The position numbers and the translations under genes are program-made. From contig CBFIJI010000011.1 of assembly GCA_965662885.1 (NCBI GenBank), positions 1 to 38,292 of the forward strand: 38,292 bases of DNA, written 5' to 3'. Every line of letters starts with the position of its first letter. Positions within the stretch are counted from its first letter, which is position 1. Under the pieces are notes generated by a model that was given only the letters and a program-made list of their open reading frames with translations, did no database searches and was not told the DNA's origin. Source of the stretch: CBFIJI01 sp965662885. GTDB lineage: Bacteria > Bacteroidota > Bacteroidia > Flavobacteriales > Flavobacteriaceae. This document shows positions 8,750 to 17,631 of this stretch, piece by piece.

Positions 8750-10054
8750 TTAGAAACGCCCTTGTGCTTTAAGACCATCCAAAATATTTATCAGATCGGT
8801 AGTGATTGCTTCTCGACTCCAATCCCGCAATTGAGGAAATACGTTCTTTAGCTGTCCTTTTTGAATGGCCATTTCAGCAATGAAATTATTGATTTCAACA
8901 CTGTCTTCCGCATGCAACATTTTGGCATGTGACGCTTTTGCTAGGAGTTGCCCTGCATCCGAATAGGGATCCCCTAAAGAGAGTATGGGAACTCCTGTCG
9001 CCATATATTCCAAAAGCTTACCTGAAATCATTTGTGTTGCCGCACCCTTAAAAATAAAGTTCAACAAAAGGTCAGCACTTTTCATTAAGGTAACCGCTTC
9101 TTTATGTGTAAGATAACCCAAGGATTCAACCTTAACTTTTGGGAGTGTATTTTTTATTTGCTGCAGGATATCTTGAGGAATTTGCCCGGCTAAAGAAAAT
9201 TGTATTTCAAGTTGTGGTTGTCCATCCCTTAGCTTTTGAATTCCTTCCACAGCAGCCATAAAGTCTTGATTTTGGGTTAATAAACCCGTATAAACAATAT
9301 GAAAGAACGGACGTGTAGTCCTTGGAGTCTCAGCCATCAGTTCGGCATCGTATCCATTTGGAAGGGCATAAAATTTTTGTCGGGGTGCTTTTTCTCTTAG
9401 TTGTGTATGTAACTCCCCTCCAACAGTAGTGATTATTGCATCGGCACCTTCAAGCACCTGTTTTTCCAATTTGCGATCTGTACTTTGTGCCCATGGTGTT
9501 CGGTAGAGTTGTTTGTTATAAAATACATCTGTCCAAGGGTCTCGAAAATCAGCCAACCAATTGACTTTCAATCCAGCTTTAAACATCATTCCAATCAAAT
9601 GCGTAGAATGTGGGGGTCCTGTGGTAATGATTGTAGCAATCTTTTCTTTTTTGATTATTTGAATGGCTTCAACGGCAGCATAGGAATTCCACCCTTTTCG
9701 AGCATCAGGGATATAAAAATTTCCTCGAATAAAGGCGGCAACTTTAGCCAACCATCCCCGTTTTCGAATTTCACCTTGTGGAATTCCTTTTTTTGAAGAG
9801 CCTGTGGTTAAGAATGAATAGCTTTTTAAAGGTTCACGGGTCTTGGTTTTATAAACCTGAATCCCTAAAGTCGCTGCTTCTAGACTAGGGTCTAAAACGG
9901 GATAGGACGCATGGCGTTCATCGACGGTTACGACATAGGGAATCCACCCCATCGCTTTCAGGTGTTTTGCAAAATAAAGCCAACGTTGAACGCCAGAACC
10001 TCCTGCTGGTGGCCAATAGTAGCTTATGATTAAAACTTTTTTTGAAGTGTTCAA
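8750..10054 (-). CDS. Glycosyltransferase, GT4-type
   Basis: A 434-residue GT-B fold enzyme. The N-terminal acceptor domain begins IISYYWPPAGGSGVQR, a glycine-rich loop seen in GT4 enzymes; GADAIITTVGG marks the link region; and the C-terminal donor domain contains GKLLEYMATGVPILSLGD, the sugar-nucleotide-binding EX7E-like motif. It has no membrane helix and is probably membrane-associated on the cytosolic face, adding a sugar to a polysaccharide or lipid carrier. It sits 34 bases downstream of the DUF2480 gene, so it may ride on SUF operon read-through although the function is unrelated. It converges with the AraC gene, separated by only 14 bases. Confidence 0.86.
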   Translation of the reverse strand: MNTSKKVLIISYYWPPAGGSGVQRWLYFAKHLKAMGWIPYVVTVDERHASYPVLDPSLEAATLGIQVYKTKTREPLKSYSFLTTGSSKKGIPQGEIRKRGWLAKVAAFIRGNFYIPDARKGWNSYAAVEAIQIIKKEKIATIITTGPPHSTHLIGMMFKAGLKVNWLADFRDPWTDVFYNKQLYRTPWAQSTDRKLEKQVLEGADAIITTVGGELHTQLREKAPRQKFYALPNGYDAELMAETPRTTRPFFHIVYTGLLTQNQDFMAAVEGIQKLRDGQPQLEIQFSLAGQIPQDILQQIKNTLPKVKVESLGYLTHKEAVTLMKSADLLLNFIFKGAATQMISGKLLEYMATGVPILSLGDPYSDAGQLLAKASHAKMLHAEDSVEINNFIAEMAIQKGQLKNVFPQLRDWSREAITTDLINILDGLKAQGRF

Positions 10055-10088
10055 GTCGTCGGTTAAATTAAAACGTGACTAAATGTAA

Positions 10089-10598
10089 CTATTTCTTTTG
10101 TTTGTAGAGTGGAACGGAGGAACAGGCTTCTCCATAAAATAAACTTTTTACATGGGGTTGTAGTTTATCGATCAACTGAATATAGGCAGCATTGGGAACC
10201 GATTTTTCACTACATCCTTTAATGATTACTGGTTTGTTTTTGAAGGGGGTTACGTCTAGGTGGTAAATCTTTTCAAAAAAAAGTTGAATTTCCAACTGTT
10301 CCAAGCTTCCTAAAACTACTTTTTTGGCAAAAGGTTGAAGGTAGGTGCCTACTAAAAGGAAGGCCCATGCTGGGATGATCGCGTCAGTACTGCAGTATAA
10401 GGCAACATAGGTGTCTTGATAAGCACTCCAGTTATAAGCATTAAGTTGTTTTCGAAAATCTGTTTCACGAAGGATGATTCCGTGATCCAACCATTGGGAA
10501 AGGTCAAGTGTCAATCGCTTTCCTTCGGAATAAAGGCTTTCCAGATCAAAGGTGATTAAGGGGCTTTTTGCTACACGATTGACAATTTCTTCGGCCAT
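10089..10598 (-). CDS. DUF2480 family protein, SUF-linked in Bacteroidota
   Basis: A 169-residue soluble protein I match to DUF2480 from its beginning EEIVNRVAKSPLITFDLESLY, the central YVALYCSTDAIIPAWAFLL and the late KGCSEKSVPNAAYIQL. Conserved cysteines C69, C129 and C159 could bind metal or cluster intermediates, which would suit its position, but that is inference. It is two bases behind the DUF59 gene, so it is clearly the eighth gene of the SUF operon. The family is found mainly in Bacteroidota next to these genes and has no established function. Confidence 0.82.
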   Translation of the reverse strand: MAEEIVNRVAKSPLITFDLESLYSEGKRLTLDLSQWLDHGIILRETDFRKQLNAYNWSAYQDTYVALYCSTDAIIPAWAFLLVGTYLQPFAKKVVLGSLEQLEIQLFFEKIYHLDVTPFKNKPVIIKGCSEKSVPNAAYIQLIDKLQPHVKSLFYGEACSSVPLYKQKK

Positions 10599-10600
10599 AA

Positions 10601-10927
10601 TTACAGAAGTCCGAGTTCTAATTTTGCTTCTTCACTCATTAAATCCTGAGTCCACGGTGGGTCAAAAGTAATTTCTACTTCCGCGCTCTTGACCTCATTG
10701 ATTGATTTTACTTTTTCTTCTACCTCCATTGGAAGTGTTTCGGCAACGGGACAGTTGGGCGTTGTTAAGGTCATCAAAACTTTAACGTCTGCATCTTCAT
10801 TGACAAATACATCGTAAATCAATCCCAGTTCATAAATATCAACAGGGATTTCAGGGTCAAAAATAGTTTTTAAAACCCGTACTATCTTATCTCCTAGTGC
10901 ATTAGTGTCTATTGTTGGTTCTGACAT
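10601..10927 (-). CDS. SUF-associated DUF59 / MIP18-like Fe-S maturation protein
   Basis: A 108-residue single-domain MIP18/DUF59 protein, short for SufT-like factors because it lacks the longer N-terminal extension. Visible motifs are DPEIPVDIYELGLIY near residues 24-38, LTTPNCPVAETLP with a conserved cysteine near residue 60, and FDPPWTQDLMSEEAKLELG at the C-terminus. The family helps deliver iron-sulfur clusters to target proteins. It lies five bases after sufE and two before the DUF2480 gene. The symbol sufT is sometimes given to such genes, but orthology to the characterised longer SufT cannot be settled here. Confidence 0.88.
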   Translation of the reverse strand: MSEPTIDTNALGDKIVRVLKTIFDPEIPVDIYELGLIYDVFVNEDADVKVLMTLTTPNCPVAETLPMEVEEKVKSINEVKSAEVEITFDPPWTQDLMSEEAKLELGLL

Positions 10928-10932
10928 TTCGT

Positions 10933-11358
10933 TTAATTTAGTTGGGTTTGATAGGCAACAGCGTACATTTTGATTTGTTTGATCATGGAAACCAAACCAT
11001 TGGCACGTGTTGGTGACAAATGTTCTTTTAGTCCAATTTCGTCAATAAAAGTAGTGTCTGCTGCTAAAATATCGGCTGGATGTTGATTGGAAAAAGCACG
11101 AATTAGAATGGCGATGATTCCTTTAGTAATAATGGCATCACTATCGGCAGTAAAAGACAAGTGATTGTTATCTAAAGCTGCATGAACCCAAACTTTACTT
11201 TGACAACCTTTAATGATATTGTCGTCAGTTTTAAATTCTGGAGCAATAAGGGGTAAAGATTTCCCCAGTTCAATCATGTATTCATAGCGTTGCATCCAAT
11301 CTTCAAAAAGTGAAAACTCCTCAACAATTTCTTTCTGTATAGCTTCTATTGTTTTCAT
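10933..11358 (-). CDS. sufE: SufE, sulfur acceptor protein for SufS
   Basis: A 141-residue SufE. It accepts persulfide sulfur from SufS and passes it to the SufBCD scaffold. The active cysteine is C52 in NIIKGCQSKVWVH, essentially the position in the enterobacterial protein (C51). The motif YEYMIELGKSLP in the N-terminal helix is also characteristic, and the length is typical. The gene follows sufS by 15 bases and precedes the DUF59 gene by five, so it is firmly inside the operon. Confidence 0.95.
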   Translation of the reverse strand: MKTIEAIQKEIVEEFSLFEDWMQRYEYMIELGKSLPLIAPEFKTDDNIIKGCQSKVWVHAALDNNHLSFTADSDAIITKGIIAILIRAFSNQHPADILAADTTFIDEIGLKEHLSPTRANGLVSMIKQIKMYAVAYQTQLN

Positions 11359-11373
11359 TTTTAAATTTACTAT

Positions 11374-12588
11374 TTATTGTAACATCATCAGGGCTTTTTT
11401 AAGTCCTGCAATAAATTGGTCGATCTCTTGTTTGGTGTTATAAAAAGAAAAAGAGGCCCGAACGGTTCCTGGGATTTTATAAAAATCCATAATGGGTTGG
11501 GCGCAGTGGTGTCCTGTTCGTACAGCGATTCCCAATTTATCTAATATACTCCCAATATCATAGGGGTGTATTCCTTCTACATTAAAGGAAATTACAGCTG
11601 TTTTTTCTTCAGCTTGTCCATAAATGGTCAGCCCTGGGATTTCATTTAATGCGGTGGTAGCATAGACCAATAATTCATGTTCATAGGCGGCAATGGCATC
11701 AATACCGATACTATTCATATAGTCTAAAGCAGCTCCAAAGGCTATTCCTCCAGCAATGTCAGGGGTTCCTGCTTCGTGTTTATGAGGGAGTCCTGCATAG
11801 GTTGTTTCCTCAAAAGTGACCGTATCAATCATCTCACCTCCTCCTTGATGTGGAGGGAGTAAGTCCAGTAATGCTGTTTTACCATAGAGCATCCCAATAC
11901 CTGTGGGGCCACAAAGCTTGTGAGCAGAGGTCACATAAAAATCAACATCCAATGCTTGAACATCTGCTTTTATATGTGGTGCTGCCTGTGCTCCATCGAT
12001 CAGAACAACGGCTCCAACTGCATGGGCTTTCTCAATGATTGTTTCAATCGGATTGACTGTTCCTAATGCATTAGAAACGTGGTTGACAAAAACAAGTCGG
12101 GTATTTTTATTCAATAATCGATCAAAAGTATCCATTTCTAAGACACCTTGTTCGGACATTGGAATAACTTTTAATTGGGCTCCCGTTTGTTTACAAAGCA
12201 TTTGCCAAGGGACTATATTGGCATGGTGTTCCATTGCTGAAACTAGTAATTCATCTCCTTTTTTTAGCAGTTTAGAATAGCCTGAAGCAACAATATTTAT
12301 GCTGTTGGTCGCTCCTGAAGTAAAGATGATTTCATGTGCTTCTGCTGCATTAAAATGCTGTTGAATTTTTTGACGGGCCTGTTCATAAGCATCGGTAGCT
12401 TCTTGACTTAGCGTATGGACTCCTCGGTGAATATTGGAATTGTATCGGGAATAATAATCTACTATAGTATCAATAACAGGTTGCGGAGTTTGTGACGTTG
12501 CCGCATTATCAAAATATACCAAGGGTGCTCCGTTGACCTTTCTTGAAAGGATGGGAAAGTCTTTTCGTATGCGTGCTACGTCTAACAT
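11374..12588 (-). CDS. sufS: SufS cysteine desulfurase
   Basis: A PLP enzyme that converts cysteine to alanine and donates sulfur for Fe-S cluster assembly. I place the start at the ATG at 12588 (404 residues, MLDVARIRKDFPILS), two bases after the sufD stop codon; a TTG at 12600 would add four residues and overlap sufD by 11 bases, but the ATG matches family N-termini. The PLP lysine is K224 (TSAHKLCGPTG) and the catalytic cysteine is C362 in RTGHHCAQP, the group II type that needs SufE. The adjacent sufE supports this pairing. The RASFSFYNTKQE block near the C-terminus is also standard. Confidence 0.95.
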   Translation of the reverse strand: MLDVARIRKDFPILSRKVNGAPLVYFDNAATSQTPQPVIDTIVDYYSRYNSNIHRGVHTLSQEATDAYEQARQKIQQHFNAAEAHEIIFTSGATNSINIVASGYSKLLKKGDELLVSAMEHHANIVPWQMLCKQTGAQLKVIPMSEQGVLEMDTFDRLLNKNTRLVFVNHVSNALGTVNPIETIIEKAHAVGAVVLIDGAQAAPHIKADVQALDVDFYVTSAHKLCGPTGIGMLYGKTALLDLLPPHQGGGEMIDTVTFEETTYAGLPHKHEAGTPDIAGGIAFGAALDYMNSIGIDAIAAYEHELLVYATTALNEIPGLTIYGQAEEKTAVISFNVEGIHPYDIGSILDKLGIAVRTGHHCAQPIMDFYKIPGTVRASFSFYNTKQEIDQFIAGLKKALMMLQ

Positions 12589-12589
12589 C

Positions 12590-13906
12590 TTATAATTCAA
12601 AACCTAAATTGACCCCTAGTTTTCCAGCAATAAGTTGATTGATTCTTTTCTTTAGTGATGGTAATTGAACACTTGATAAGACATTATTGGAAAAAGCATA
12701 GGTAAGTAGTGCCTTGGCTTCCTTTTTAGGAATTCCTCGAGAGCGCATATAAAATAGAGCTTCTTCATCCAATTGTCCAACAGTACAGCCGTGTGAACAT
12801 TTAACATCATCCGCAAATATTTCCAATTGTGGTTTGGTGTTTATGGTTGCTTTATTATCCAATAAGATGTTGTTGTTTTGTTGGAAAGCATTGGTTTTTT
12901 GAGCGATTTTATCGACCAAAATTTTTCCATTAAACACCCCTTCTGAGCGTTCAGAAAAGATGCCTTTATAGTCTTGATGGCTTTCACAATTCGGTTGAGC
13001 ATGATGCACCAAGGTGGAATGATCCACATGTTGTTTCCCTTCTAAAATGGTCACCCCTTTTAGGGTGGACATGATGTGTTCTCCGTGATGATAGTAATTT
13101 AAATTATTACGGATCAATTTTCCTCCTAAAGAGAAGGTATGAACACTAACGTGACTATTTCTTTCTTGGACGATATAGGTATTGTCAATTAAGGAAGCGG
13201 TAGGGAGATCGTTTTGAATTTTATAATAGTCCACAAAAGCATCTTGGTGGGCATATATTTCTGTAACACTGTTGGTGACAACTGGGTGTTCTTTTAAACT
13301 CTGATGCCGTTCAATAATTTGTACTTGAGCATTTTGATCTACTACAATTAGGTTACGAGGTTGAAGCCAAAGTGCAGATTCATTTCCAGAGGCAAAGTGA
13401 ATAATTTCAATGGGTCGTTCGGGAACAACACTTTTAGGGATATAAATATAAGCTCCTTCTTTGGCAAAGGAGGTGTTTAATTCAGTTAAACTTTCACCCG
13501 AAGGAGCAATTTTATTAAAATATTTTTTAATTAAATCACTGTATTTCGGTTTTGTTAAGGCCGCTGACATCAAACAAATGTCCATCCCATCGTGGGTAGT
13601 ATTGGAAAGAAATGGGCTGTAAACCCCATCGATAAAAATAATTTTGTAAGTATCCGTATCGTATAAAAAATACTTTTTTACATCACGCAGTTCTATAGTC
13701 GTCTCAGACTTTGGCGTAAGTGCATAATCTTGTTCTAATAATGCGGCTATGGAGGTATATTTCCACGCTTCTTCCTTTTTGGAAGGAAATCCTTTATTTT
13801 CAAAAGTTTTTATCGCCGTTCTACGTGTTTTTTGAACTGCTTCTGAAATGTTGAAGTCCTCATCAAAAGCAAAATGTGCAGAGAGTAATTTTTCTTTAAA
13901 ATCCAT
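12590..13906 (-). CDS. sufD: SufD, Fe-S scaffold subunit
   Basis: A 438-residue SufD, the SufB paralog that completes the SufBC2D scaffold. The protein starts with a helical part including KKEEAWKYTSIAALL, continues into a long beta-helix, and ends with the conserved block IFADDVKCSHGCTVGQLDEEALFYMRSRGI, which holds the cysteine/histidine pair used at the SufB-SufD interface. It begins one base after sufC and ends one base before the sufS start, consistent with tight translational coupling. Confidence 0.94.
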   Translation of the reverse strand: MDFKEKLLSAHFAFDEDFNISEAVQKTRRTAIKTFENKGFPSKKEEAWKYTSIAALLEQDYALTPKSETTIELRDVKKYFLYDTDTYKIIFIDGVYSPFLSNTTHDGMDICLMSAALTKPKYSDLIKKYFNKIAPSGESLTELNTSFAKEGAYIYIPKSVVPERPIEIIHFASGNESALWLQPRNLIVVDQNAQVQIIERHQSLKEHPVVTNSVTEIYAHQDAFVDYYKIQNDLPTASLIDNTYIVQERNSHVSVHTFSLGGKLIRNNLNYYHHGEHIMSTLKGVTILEGKQHVDHSTLVHHAQPNCESHQDYKGIFSERSEGVFNGKILVDKIAQKTNAFQQNNNILLDNKATINTKPQLEIFADDVKCSHGCTVGQLDEEALFYMRSRGIPKKEAKALLTYAFSNNVLSSVQLPSLKKRINQLIAGKLGVNLGFEL

Positions 13907-13907
13907 T

Positions 13908-14654
13908 TTAAGCGAGTTCTTTTATCCAGTCGTATCCTTTTGCTTCAAGTTCGTGCGCCAATTCTTTGGTTCCCGACTTGACAATTTTTCCATCAAATAA
14001 AACGTGAACAAAATCAGGAACAATATAATCCAACAATCGTTGATAGTGCGTAATTACCACCACAGCATTGTCTTTACTTTTAAGTTTGTTAACTCCATTA
14101 GCCACAATTTTTAGTGCATCGATATCCAATCCGGAATCGGTTTCGTCTAGAATGGCTAAACGGGGCTCTAACATGGCCATTTGAAAGATTTCATTCCGTT
14201 TCTTTTCACCTCCTGAAAATCCTTCATTGAGTGATCGGGATAAAAACTTGGTGTCAATTTCGAGCATTTTTGCTTTTTCGCGAATCATTTTCAATAATTC
14301 ACTGGCAGGCATATCTTCTAAGCCTTGGGCTTTTCTCGATGAATTTATGGCCGTTTTTATGAAATTAGTCACAGAAACTCCAGGAATTTCAACTGGGTAT
14401 TGGAAGGATAAAAATATGCCTTTGTGGGCGCGTTCCTCAGCGTCTAATTCCGAAAGGTCTTCCCCATCCATTAGAAGTGTTCCTTTCGTGATTTCGTAGT
14501 CTTCGTTTCCTGCTATGACAGAGGACAGAGTACTTTTTCCGGATCCGTTAGGGCCCATAATTGCATGTACTTCACCAGGTTTTACATCAAGGTCAATCCC
14601 TTTTAGAATTGCTTTGCCCTCAACATCGGCATGTAAATTTTCAATCGTTAACAT
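13908..14654 (-). CDS. sufC: SufC, ATPase subunit of the Fe-S scaffold
   Basis: A 248-residue soluble ABC ATPase driving SufBCD conformational change. The Walker A motif GPNGSGKST is at 34-42, the signature-like segment FSGGEKKRNEIFQMA is SufC-specific in carrying GEKKR, and Walker B is AILDETDSGLD, followed by the H-loop in VVITHYQRLLDYI. No membrane segments are present, as expected. The gene is 11 bases after sufB and one before sufD. Confidence 0.96.
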   Translation of the reverse strand: MLTIENLHADVEGKAILKGIDLDVKPGEVHAIMGPNGSGKSTLSSVIAGNEDYEITKGTLLMDGEDLSELDAEERAHKGIFLSFQYPVEIPGVSVTNFIKTAINSSRKAQGLEDMPASELLKMIREKAKMLEIDTKFLSRSLNEGFSGGEKKRNEIFQMAMLEPRLAILDETDSGLDIDALKIVANGVNKLKSKDNAVVVITHYQRLLDYIVPDFVHVLFDGKIVKSGTKELAHELEAKGYDWIKELA

Positions 14655-14665
14655 ATTGTGATCTT

Positions 14666-16111
14666 TTACCCTACTGAACCTTCAAGGGATATTTCTAATA
14701 ATTTTTGTGCTTCTACGGCAAATTCCATGGGAAGTTTGTTTAAAACTTCTTTACTAAATCCATTGACAATTAAGGCAATTGCTTTTTCGGTGTCAATACC
14801 TCTTTGATTACAGTAAAATATTTGGTCTTCACCAATTTTACTGGTGGTGGCCTCATGCTCAATTTGAGCGGTATTGTTTTTTACTTCAATGTATGGAAAG
14901 GTGTGTGCTCCGCAATTGTTTCCCATCAATAGGGAATCACATTGGGAAAAGTTTCGTGCATTTTTGGCTCGAGAACTGACTTGTACCAATCCGCGATAGC
15001 TGTTTTGTGAAAGTCCAGCAGAAATTCCTTTGGAAATGATGGTGCTTCTTGTGTTTTTACCCAAGTGAACCATTTTAGTTCCAGTATCGGCTTGTTGGTG
15101 GTTATTGGTCACTGCAATCGAATAAAATTCTCCTATCGAATAATCACCTTTAAGAATACACGATGGATACTTCCAAGTTACGGCAGAACCCGTTTCAACT
15201 TGAGTCCAAGAAATTTTAGAGCGTGTATGGCAGATACCTCTTTTGGTAACGAAATTATAAACGCCTCCTTTTCCTTCTTTGTCTCCAGGGAACCAGTTTT
15301 GGACGGTGGAATATTTAATTTCAGCAGCATCCAAGGCAACTAATTCGACGACAGCGGCATGCAATTGATTTTCATCTCGTGATGGAGCTGTACAGCCTTC
15401 CAAATAGCTGACATAACTGGATTCGTCTGCAATTACCAATGTCCGCTCAAATTGTCCTGTTCCGGCTTGATTGATTCGAAAATAGGTAGAAAGCTCCATA
15501 GGACAACGAACTCCTTTTGGAATATAACAGAAAGAGCCATCTGAAAATACAGCACTATTTAAGGCGGCATAGTAGTTATCCTTGGGAGGAATTACACTTC
15601 CAATATATTTTTTGACCAACTCCGAATGCTCTTTTATCGCCTCAGAAATGGAACAAAAAATAATTCCTTTTTCGGCCAAGGTTTCTTTAAACGTTGTTGC
15701 AACAGAAACAGAATCCATGACAATATCAACGGCAACTCCAGCTAATTTTTTTTGCTCTTCGAGGGAGATTCCTAATTTGCCAAAGGTTTCCAACAATTCT
15801 GGATCAACTTCATCCAAGCTTTTGTATTGGTCTTTTTTCTTGGGTGCTGAATAATAGGAAATGGCTTGAAAGTCAGGTTTTTTATAGCTAACGTTGGCCC
15901 ATTCTGGTTCTTCCATTGTTTGCCAATGTCGGAAGGCTTTCAATCGCCATTCCGTCATCCATTCTGGTTCATTTTTCTTTTTAGAAATGTTTCGAACAAT
16001 GTTTTCATTTAGTCCGACAGGAAAAGTTTCGGATTCGATATCGGTATAAAAGCCGTATTCGTATTCCTTCGTTTCTAATTCCTTTTTTAATTCTTCCTCT
16101 GTGTATGCCAT
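14666..16111 (-). CDS. sufB: SufB, Fe-S scaffold subunit
   Basis: A 481-residue SufB with the usual length. Recognisable segments are EPEWMTEWRLKAFRHW near the N-terminus, the central beta-helix with SYVSYLEGCTAPSRDENQLHAA, the stretch QNSYRGLVQVSSRAKNARNF, and the late block IEHEATTSKIGEDQIFYCNQRGID. The last segment carries the conserved glutamate/cysteine cluster-site residues of SufB proteins. SufB builds the nascent cluster with SufC and SufD in the cytoplasm. It starts 9 bases after sufA and ends 11 bases before sufC, so it is the second gene of the operon. Confidence 0.96.
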   Translation of the reverse strand: MAYTEEELKKELETKEYEYGFYTDIESETFPVGLNENIVRNISKKKNEPEWMTEWRLKAFRHWQTMEEPEWANVSYKKPDFQAISYYSAPKKKDQYKSLDEVDPELLETFGKLGISLEEQKKLAGVAVDIVMDSVSVATTFKETLAEKGIIFCSISEAIKEHSELVKKYIGSVIPPKDNYYAALNSAVFSDGSFCYIPKGVRCPMELSTYFRINQAGTGQFERTLVIADESSYVSYLEGCTAPSRDENQLHAAVVELVALDAAEIKYSTVQNWFPGDKEGKGGVYNFVTKRGICHTRSKISWTQVETGSAVTWKYPSCILKGDYSIGEFYSIAVTNNHQQADTGTKMVHLGKNTRSTIISKGISAGLSQNSYRGLVQVSSRAKNARNFSQCDSLLMGNNCGAHTFPYIEVKNNTAQIEHEATTSKIGEDQIFYCNQRGIDTEKAIALIVNGFSKEVLNKLPMEFAVEAQKLLEISLEGSVG

Positions 16112-16120
16112 TTGTTCTTT

Positions 16121-16450
16121 TTAAAGCGAAAAGCTTTCCCCACAACCGCAGGTTCTTTGCGCATTGGGGTTGTTAAATACAAATCCTTTACCATTTAATC
16201 CTCCTGAATATTCTAAGGTAGTCCCTATCAAGTAAAGCAAGCTTTTTTTATCCACAACAATCTTTACCGCATTGTCTTCATATACATTGTCTTGTGGTGC
16301 CACGGTAGTATCAAAATCTAAATCATAGGATAAACCCGAACAACCACCACTTTTTACACCCACTCGAACATAATCGTTGGTAGGATCGAAACCGTCCTCC
16401 CTCATCAGTAGGGCTACTTTTTTCCGAGCGGAGTTAGACACTTTTATCAT
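16121..16450 (-). CDS. sufA: SufA/HesB-type A-type Fe-S carrier protein
   Basis: A 109-residue A-type carrier. The three ligand cysteines are C37 (KSGGCSGLSY) and C101 and C103 (RTCGCGESFSL). It takes clusters from SufBCD to target proteins. It is the first gene of the SUF operon; an exact TAnnTTTG box on the minus strand lies 28 bases upstream. Family members (SufA, ErpA, IscA) are hard to separate by sequence; the name follows the position in the operon. Confidence 0.93.
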   Translation of the reverse strand: MIKVSNSARKKVALLMREDGFDPTNDYVRVGVKSGGCSGLSYDLDFDTTVAPQDNVYEDNAVKIVVDKKSLLYLIGTTLEYSGGLNGKGFVFNNPNAQRTCGCGESFSL

Positions 16451-16478
16451 GGTGAATTAGATTGATTCTAAATAATGA

Positions 16479-16511
16479 CAAATATACGAATAAGTCGCTG
16501 TTTATCGCAAG
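16479..16511 (-). promoter_or_regulatory. Probable SUF operon promoter
   Basis: Read on the minus strand, an exact Bacteroidota -7 box TATATTTG occupies 16486-16479. A TTG core (ACTTGC) sits about 20 bases further upstream, where the -33 element is expected. The sufA start lies 28 bases downstream, giving a leader of about 20 bases. No binding site for an Fe-S regulator such as IscR could be recognised in the 101-base gap. Confidence 0.55.
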
Positions 16512-16551
16512 TTCCACTCATATATTAATCGAATAGGTCTATAAGGAAGGG

Positions 16552-17631
16552 TTATTTGGATTGGAACCTTGCATTGTTCCTAAAGCCTTCATCTGTTAAG
16601 GTTAGTAAAAAGGCTTTAAGGTCTACTTTTTCTTGTGCTGACAACTGAACGCCTCCTTGTTGTACTTTTTTCATTAGAGGGTCAATGGTTGTGGAAAACT
16701 GTAAGCCTTCACTGTAATGATTAATAACCTCTTCTAGCGTATTAAAACGTCCATCATGCATATAGGGAGCGGTAAAGGCTAAATTACGTAGTGAAGGAGT
16801 TCTAAATTTTCCATTGTCTGATGGATCACCGCTAACGGCTCCAAAACCCAAATCAGAAAATTCTTTATCTAAACCATTGTTGTGGAAAGCATTATCGGTC
16901 CACAAAGGGTTGTTATCACTCCCATGGCAATGAAAGCAGTCGCCACGGCTTTCATCCATAAAGATTTGAAATCCATTCAATTCCTCAGGACTTAGGGAAG
17001 CCTCACCGTTCAGATAACGATCGAATTTTGAATCAGCAGAAATTAGGGTACGTTCAAATTGTGCAATGGCTTTGGTGACTTTTATTGAATCAATAGTTGT
17101 TGTTCCAAAAACTTGACTAAATAGTTCTGGGTATTCAGAATCCGCCGCTAGTGTTGTTATAACATTAGACCAGGTGTTGTGCATTTCTTTTACATTGATA
17201 ACAGGCTCTAAGGCTTGGCGTTCTAAACTTAGTTCTTTACCATCCCAAGCAAAACGATCGGAATAATTCCACGCCAAATTAAAAAGCGGCATGGCATTAC
17301 GTGATCCGAACAGCCCGTCAATACCTTCACTAAATTGTTTCCCATCTGTAAAGGCCATCTCTGGCTGATGACAATCGGCACAGGCTTGTGTGCCGTCAAA
17401 GGATAGTTGTTTGTCAAAAAAGAGTTTTTTTCCTAGAGCAATGCCTTCCACCGTTAATGGATTGTCTGAAGGAATAACAGGTTTAACAAGTTTTTGCTCA
17501 AAAAGGGTCGGAATTTCCAAGGTATAGGGGGTTGGAACATAAGCAACTGATGGGTTGTTTTTTGAACATCCCCAAAATAAAAATATCCCGATTAGCATTA
17601 TTCCTGTTACTCTTCCTACCATCTTAATCAT
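16552..17631 (-). CDS. Dihaem cytochrome c peroxidase / MauG / MbnH-family lipoprotein
   Basis: A 359-residue protein with a lipoprotein signal (FLFWGCSKN, C22) and two c-type haem sites, CADCH at 84-88 and CFHCH at 232-236. The spacing and the segments GKKLFFDKQLSFDG, WDGKELSLERQAL, and TAPYMHDGRFNTLEEVI are those of the bacterial cytochrome c peroxidase / MauG family. Some relatives reduce peroxide; MbnH instead oxidises a tryptophan in its partner MbnP. Here the gene overlaps the MbnP-like gene by 8 bases, which favours the MbnH-like role. It would act in the periplasm or at the outer membrane. It is the last gene of the lipoprotein cluster, just upstream of the SUF promoter. Confidence 0.88.
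   Translation of the reverse strand: MIKMVGRVTGIMLIGIFLFWGCSKNNPSVAYVPTPYTLEIPTLFEQKLVKPVIPSDNPLTVEGIALGKKLFFDKQLSFDGTQACADCHQPEMAFTDGKQFSEGIDGLFGSRNAMPLFNLAWNYSDRFAWDGKELSLERQALEPVINVKEMHNTWSNVITTLAADSEYPELFSQVFGTTTIDSIKVTKAIAQFERTLISADSKFDRYLNGEASLSPEELNGFQIFMDESRGDCFHCHGSDNNPLWTDNAFHNNGLDKEFSDLGFGAVSGDPSDNGKFRTPSLRNLAFTAPYMHDGRFNTLEEVINHYSEGLQFSTTIDPLMKKVQQGGVQLSAQEKVDLKAFLLTLTDEGFRNNARFQSK

Noticed and set aside
16552..17631. Simple peroxide-detoxifying cytochrome c peroxidase
   Set aside because: The 8-base overlap with an MbnP-like gene favours the MbnH role; peroxidase activity is not excluded, only less likely from context.
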